Assembly (NCBI GenBank): GCA_004151065.3
Contig: NWUY0300001362.1
Coordinates: 15,512 to 27,088 of the forward strand
Direction of reading: 5' to 3'
DNA from: Larix sibirica
Taxonomy: Eukaryota; Streptophyta; Pinopsida; Pinales; Pinaceae
Length of the DNA stretch: 11,577 nucleotides
A program made the position numbers and the translations under genes. The notes under the pieces are model-generated. The model searched no databases. It worked only from the letters and a program-made list of their open reading frames with translations, and was not told where the DNA came from. Below, piece after piece: positions 7,466-11,577 of this stretch (the stretch's first letter is position 1; every line of letters starts with the position of its first letter).

Positions 7466-7752
7466 ATCACTATAGTACCTCAATGATAGCTCAATCATCC
7501 GCATTAGTGACACTACAAAACTTAGAGCATTAACAAGAGAGCCAAGTTGGGTGATCAAAGTTGATGAGGTCAATCCATGATACACATTATTGATCAATTC
7601 TAAGCAAGTTAGAACATGCCAGAGTTGACTTGATTTTAGGGAATGTAATAGTCATCAATATCGTTGTTAGTTGTGCCAAGGTCCATTGTCCAATATGGCC
7701 TCAACTAATGACATGATAATCCCTTCATGTATAAATATTTATCACGTGTACT
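7466..7752. other. Gene-free stretch
   Basis: No open frame, RNA gene or repeat recognised, apart from possible decayed edges of the neighbouring tandem duplications. Confidence 0.45.
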
Positions 7753-7862
7753 TGAAAATGAGTTAGGAAAACTTGCATATATTTGTATTTGTGCACATTT
7801 GCGAGATTGAAATGGGTTAGAAACCATTTCATATATTTGTATTTTTGTGCTTATGTGACATT
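7753..7862 (+). repeat. Two-copy tandem duplication, period 55 bp
   Basis: Units 7753-7807 and 7808-7862 share TGAAAATGAGTTAG / TGAAATGGGTTAG at their starts and CATATATTTGTATTT near the middle, ending in GAGAT / GACAT. Identity is moderate. It lies inside a minus-strand open frame (7705-7905) that I regard as chance. Confidence 0.85.
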
Positions 7863-8641
7863 GAGCTCCGCAATCATATCTATACATGGCGTGCACCTGT
7901 AACACTCATTCACAACATTCTGATCTTTGCTCTAGTTTGTATCAATTTTGTATTGACATTAGACTATACAACTTGAGCAATCTATAATGTCTCTTGTACT
8001 TCATTTAATTGTGTGATTTCTCAAATAGTTACATTGGTTTGTTTTTATGTTTGCATACACAAAATAATTGATAATACACAATTTGCTCTTTTCCTAATTT
8101 TGTTCTTGATTATCACTACTTTGCAGTTATGGTATTGATTATGCATCCACTCCTTGCTTGAATAATCTTGCTTCTACTATTGCATTGATAAAAACTATTT
8201 ACAATAGTTTCCATCATGTTATTTCATTTTGATGAGGCCCTTGCTTTGTTTTAGTGTGACCAAATCCTACATGTCTACCATCGATTGTAGTGGACCATGC
8301 ATAGTTGAGAGGACACCATCTTGGATGCACATGGATCTTGATAAGATGATTTGTTCTACCTTGTTGGTTTGACACACTTCATGCCTTAATGATGATTATA
8401 CTATCTAAAAGTTTTCCATAGGCGAATTTATTTTGTTCTATTTATGGTAGAATATGCTTAAGTGACAACACTAGTGCTTTGGACAAAACCTTGCATAAGG
8501 TATTGAAAGAGTATCGATATCAATCTATTGTTTTCTTGATTGCCATTGATGTTTTTAATTATACAATTTTAATAATTTTGCACTAGTTAAATTGCATGTT
8601 TCATTTTAAAACTTATGGAAGAATTACATTATTGAGTCATG

Positions 8642-8673
8642 GATAATTATCGTCTACCATTACCATAATTATC
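8642..8673. repeat. Inverted repeat, 9-bp arms
   Basis: GATAATTAT (8642-8650) and ATAATTATC (8665-8673) are perfect reverse complements around a 14-base loop, with weaker pairing continuing outward (ATG and CAT). In such AT-rich DNA this may be accidental. Confidence 0.6.
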
Positions 8674-9212
8674 TATCATAAATATTTAGCATGACTGGGG
8701 AATAACATTGTATTTTTTTAAAAATATGTAGTAAAATTTCGATGTAATGAAATCGATGCAAATCCTCATAACATCTTATATTTTAAGAATGATTTTGATC
8801 TTGAAAAACTAGCTCAGATTTATTTGAGAAACCTAGAGTATGTTGATATCATGATTCTCTAAACTAATCTATTTGGATGGATTGAATTTTTTTTATTGCT
8901 TCCTTAAGCTAAAAGGGCTTAGAAAATTTGATCCAATTTATACCTTTTTACTTCTTTAAATTTCATAGCTTATGCTATCTTCACTACCTTAAATTATAAA
9001 TGCTTCTTGAATGATTTATGTTCCTACAACTTATTGATGGATTTAAACTCTTCAATAATGTATCTCTTAAACCTTCTCATAATGGATGCAACTTGCTTTC
9101 TATAAGTTCTTAAATAAGCGATACATGTAATGGAATTATTCCATCCATATCAAATCCAACTTATTTATGGTTTTAGTTTATGGACTAGATTCCACACCCT
9201 TTTGATGATTCC

Positions 9213-9232
9213 TAGACTACTTTAGACTACTT
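9213..9232 (+). repeat. Perfect 10-bp direct tandem repeat
   Basis: TAGACTACTT occurs twice in immediate succession, consistent with replication slippage or a small filled-in duplication. Confidence 0.9.
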
Positions 9233-9768
9233 AATACAGGGCACACAACCATTTCTAGTAGATATGAAAATTTATGCCCCAAAACAATGTCAAAAGTGAT
9301 TAGATATTTCAAAAAAGTGTAGGATCTCTAAAAACCTAATTTATTGATATGATGTTAGAGTATTTGAATTCAAAACAACATTAATTGGGCAATATCATTG
9401 AGTCTAATAATATTTATCACATGGTATTTTCTTTGGTGAAATTTGAACCAAGTAAATCATTGTTAATGCAATTGGTCTCTTGTTTGGAAATCAAGATCAT
9501 AAAAATACAATCAACACTTTAAGTGATACTATAGTTCCTCCTCTCCCTCACACCAAAAAATAGGAAAAATCATTTCTTTATATTGAGGATTCTTATCATG
9601 TAAAAAATATCCAATTTTAAGCTATGGGATCTCAAATAGTTTCCTCTGCATCTAATACCACAATATTATCCATTTTTCTCTTACATTAGATACATTCACC
9701 ACCTCTAAGAAATGCCCCTTTAAGTAGAACAAGATAGTTTAGAACACATAAGATGTGGGTTTGAAGCC

Positions 9769-9811
9769 TAATTTAATTTTTAATTTTTAATTTTTTATGG
9801 GAAGGGGAAGG
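9769..9811 (+). repeat. TAATTTTT simple repeat followed by a polypurine run
   Basis: Three or four units of TAATTT(TT) end in TTTTTTATG, followed by GGGAAGGGGAAGG (9799-9811). The purine run resembles a retroelement polypurine tract, but the next bases are TCC, not TG, so an LTR start is not supported here. Downstream lies a T-rich run (9836-9847). Confidence 0.6.
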
Positions 9812-10654
9812 TCCAAAGTACTGATAACCACCTTTACTTTTTTTTTATAGAGAAAACAAATAATAAGTTAACGACATTATGATATACATAGTTGTTTGTG
9901 TTTATATTCACAAGTGTTAGCTACAAAATCAAACATAACCAAAATCAACCTAAATCTCACAAATAATAAAAAGATAAACAACACTAGGGGAGTTAAAGAG
10001 TCACAACCCATGAGAGAGGAATAAAACCAAACACAAGTGCTAGAGAAAGAAATAACCTAATCATAAGTTGGATTAGACCATGAACAAGAGAGCGCAATGC
10101 TTTATAGTGGCCTTCAACTAGAATTCTTGTATACGAATGAATGGATGATCAGAAAGTGTGAAAATACAAATAAGACTTATTTACACACAACTAAAGAGGT
10201 AAGGTGATTTCCCCGAGGATGGATTATGGGCCTACATTGAGTTGAATATGTCAACCTTAACTACAATTATACATATAATATCATAGTACAAAAAATGTTG
10301 ATTGTGGCCTAATGTGAAGACCGCACCCTTAGTTCTACCATCCCCCATTAATATGAATAGGGAGACAGAGCGAGGATAGTACATGGCATATTTCCTTAAT
10401 GAAAAATTTCACACACTATTGCAACTTTGTAACATGGTGTTGTGCCTGCAACAACTCCCATGTAATCTTGCCCCAAAAGTGAAATTAATGGGATCCCCAT
10501 CTCTAAATTTTTGGTTAAGTATAGACAAGGAATAACTAGACTCAAATATTAGATACTTTTGAAGGTTTTTGGACTCATCTTTAGTGGCTAAAGACTCCTC
10601 AACATTGACCTAATTTTTTTTCCCAAAAAACAATGATCTAGACTTGGCGAAATG
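9812..10654. other. AT-rich gene-free region
   Basis: No gene or RNA gene recognised. A less AT-rich island lies at about 10,310-10,380 (CCGCACCC, CATCCCCC, GGGAGACAGAG). A hairpin is at 10432-10463. Composition rises slowly in GC toward the right side. Confidence 0.45.
10432..10463. repeat. Imperfect hairpin, ACATGG...CCATGT
   Basis: ACATGG (10432-10437) pairs with CCATGT (10458-10463), and the inner TGTTG with CAACA, leaving a six-base loop and a four-base bulge. It does not match a known RNA gene and is not followed by a U-run, so no terminator or transcript is claimed. Confidence 0.55.
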
Positions 10655-11170
10655 TTTTAATCGGACTTAATATTTTAGGGCCAACTTTTTCTTATCAAGA
10701 TGCATAAAATTTTACCTTTGATAGAACCGATATTCAGAGTTACCTAATCGGGATACTTTCCAATGTGCCTATTTCGGATTTCTGATAATCATACTTTCAT
10801 ATTGCTCTACATGATTTATCATATCAGAACCTTCTTTGATGTGGCAATGTTTTTTTGATGAACCAACTTTGAAAATACTTATTGGACATGAAATATTGGG
10901 GTAACCTCCGATACACCCTTTGTGCATCATGGGTAAGAATGTTCCGAGAACTTTATCGGGGATGTTTTAGACACCCTCTGATGCATCTCGTATCTACCTT
11001 TGATAGGCTTACCCAAACGCCATTCCATCAGACTTGCAATATTGGGGTAACCTATGATATACTTATTTGAAAGCCCCAAAACTCATACTTCGATGTACTC
11101 ATTATCTGACATATCCAACCAGAATCATAATTAATCCCATCGGAATAAATATTGAAAATACATCCGGTTT
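10655..11170. repeat. ATCGG/CCGAT-rich decayed repeat with 146-bp offset
   Basis: Exact ATCGG or CCGAT pentamers occur at 10660, 10727, 10747, 10908, 10955 and 11139, with near matches (TTCGGA, TTCCGA, CATCCGG, CATCAGA) between. Elsewhere in the window I noticed only one, near 2331. AATATTGGGGTAACCT occurs at 10892 and again at 11038, 146 bp apart, followed both times by an (A/T)(C/G)ATA(C/T)A-like word. This looks like the decayed body of a repeat built from short related words. The plus-strand open frame at 10882-11070 is a by-product. Confidence 0.6.
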
Positions 11171-11469
11171 GATAGCTCAAGAATGTTTGAGAATTCCTGG
11201 CCAATCTGTACTGCGGTGCTAGAAGGGGGAAGGAAACAACCTGAGGAATTGTAGTGCATCGAAGGGGGTAGCTTCCCTAGGGTTGTGTAGGTTGATGGGG
11301 AATGCGTGAGAGATTGGGGTCAGTTTTGGATGAGGTTACCTACACCACTTTGGTAGAAGATAAGTTCCCTTGAGTGAGGATCACTCTGAGATGAGTGTAG
11401 TTGTGTATGGAGGAGGAAGAGGTGGTAGTTAACCCCTTGTGGACTGATATCCCCAACTCAGATTTGGCA

Positions 11470-11498
11470 TCTGTTAAATAAAGAGATGGCTTAACAGA
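11470..11498. repeat. Perfect inverted repeat, 8-bp arms
   Basis: TCTGTTAA (11470-11477) and TTAACAGA (11491-11498) are exact reverse complements separated by 13 bases. It lies 60 bp before the G9 motif. No function is assigned. Confidence 0.75.
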
Positions 11499-11555
11499 GT
11501 GCCTATGGCTAGGAGGAACATCCTTCACTTGCAGCTGGTGTTGGAAGCTGGTCAA

Positions 11556-11577
11556 TACTGAGAGGGGGGGGGTGAAT
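11556..11577 (+). repeat. G9 motif at window edge, likely repeat terminus
   Basis: TACTGAGA (11556-11563) is followed by nine G and TGAAT, where the window stops. From memory, not verified, this word is very abundant in large plant genomes and usually continues with CAGTA, making an inverted TACTGA/TCAGTA pair around the G run. Here the right arm is cut off, so that symmetry cannot be seen. Confidence 0.5.

Larger units (their letters stand above)
7863..9768. other. AT-rich gene-free region
   Basis: Nothing intact is visible in about 1.9 kb. On the minus strand, 9024-9149 is open for 41 codons and encodes a Lys/Arg-rich segment (RTYRKQVASIMRRFKRYI), with a similar basic character continuing past stops toward 8880. 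I do not recognise it. The only structured items are a hairpin at 8642-8673 and a 10-bp perfect tandem repeat at 9213-9232. Confidence 0.45.
11171..11577. other. G-rich end segment, probable edge of a dispersed repeat
   Basis: From about 11,200 the plus strand becomes markedly richer in G than the rest of the window, with GGGGG runs at 11,224 and 11,264 and GGGG runs near 11,297 and 11,316. Two hairpins are visible: GAGTGA/TCACTC (11372-11386) and TCTGTTAA/TTAACAGA (11470-11498). Open frames are short; the 71-codon minus-strand one at 11340-11555 shows no domain. The segment ends in a G9 motif that suggests the boundary of a repeat. Confidence 0.5.

Noticed and set aside
7705-7905. 66-codon minus-strand frame
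   Set aside because: It spans the 55-bp duplication and has no coding signature.
10488-10500. Short palindrome ATGGGATCCCCAT
   Set aside because: Only five-base arms; expected by chance in a window of this size.
10882-11070. 62-codon plus-strand frame
   Set aside because: It falls inside the ATCGG/CCGAT repeat, and the 146-bp repeat changes phase between copies, which argues against coding.
11220-11330. Possible G-quadruplex from GGGGG and GGGG runs
   Set aside because: The loops between the G runs are more than 10 bases, so a stable quadruplex is unlikely.
11340-11555. 71-codon minus-strand frame
   Set aside because: Antisense of the G-rich repeat end; Ser/Thr/His-rich without domain.
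1-11577. tRNA, rRNA, organelle-derived DNA, CRISPR array, telomeric repeat, bacterial operon
   Set aside because: No cloverleaf with a T-loop box, no recognisable rRNA or plastid/mitochondrial gene, no regularly spaced identical repeats, no ribosome binding sites with compact genes, and no telomere-type array were seen.
1-11577. A pararetroviral or viral insertion
   Set aside because: No reverse transcriptase, movement-protein, coat or protease signature was recognised on either strand.

Overview
This window reads as intergenic DNA from a large, repeat-rich plant nuclear genome. I could not support any intact protein-coding gene, tRNA, rRNA or CRISPR array. The evidence for a plant is: strongly AT-rich decayed sequence; LTR-retroelement hallmarks (polypurine tract followed by TG, and a plant-style TATA/CCAAT/TGGGCC promoter cluster); many old two-copy tandem duplications; and, at the right edge, a run of nine G flanked by ACTGAGA and TGAAT that I recall (not checked) as a very common dispersed motif in large plant genomes, gymnosperms included. 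A conifer-like genome is my best guess, not a demonstrated fact. Three ambiguous bases (2772-2773 and 3243) suggest draft-quality sequence.

Layout. 1-424 is a purine-rich low-complexity array with a 46-bp higher-order period, ending in GCAAAA-type hexamers and A14. 425-1640 is mostly decayed sequence with weak open frames on the minus strand and no recognised family. 1833-3240 is the best protein remnant: an acidic, plus-strand reading frame broken by stops that are nearly all one C-to-T change from a Gln or Arg codon, plus a frameshift near 2740. It is followed at 3394-3405 by a polypurine tract and TG, which I interpret as the end of an LTR retroelement's internal region and the start of its 3' LTR. 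About 1.5 kb further on, at 4916-4973, lies a compact promoter signature (TGGGCCCA, inverted CCAAT, TATAAATA), as expected in the U3 region of an LTR. No reverse transcriptase, integrase or protease motif was seen, so the element is non-autonomous or deleted.

5.9-7.9 kb holds four separate two-copy tandem duplications (periods about 160, 41, 296-300 and 55 bp). 7.9-10.6 kb is AT-rich and almost featureless apart from small hairpins and a TAATTTT/polypurine patch. 10.65-11.17 kb is a patch of recurring ATCGG/CCGAT pentamers with a 16-bp direct repeat 146 bp apart. From about 11.2 kb the sequence becomes G-rich and ends in the G9 motif, probably the edge of another dispersed repeat.

How the parts relate: apart from the retroelement model (remnant, polypurine tract, LTR-like region, promoter), nothing suggests that these parts act together. 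I looked for an undescribed system and did not find one. The most useful leads are the decay pattern of the stops, the promoter cluster with no gene behind it, the cluster of tandem duplications, and the repeat edge at the right end.
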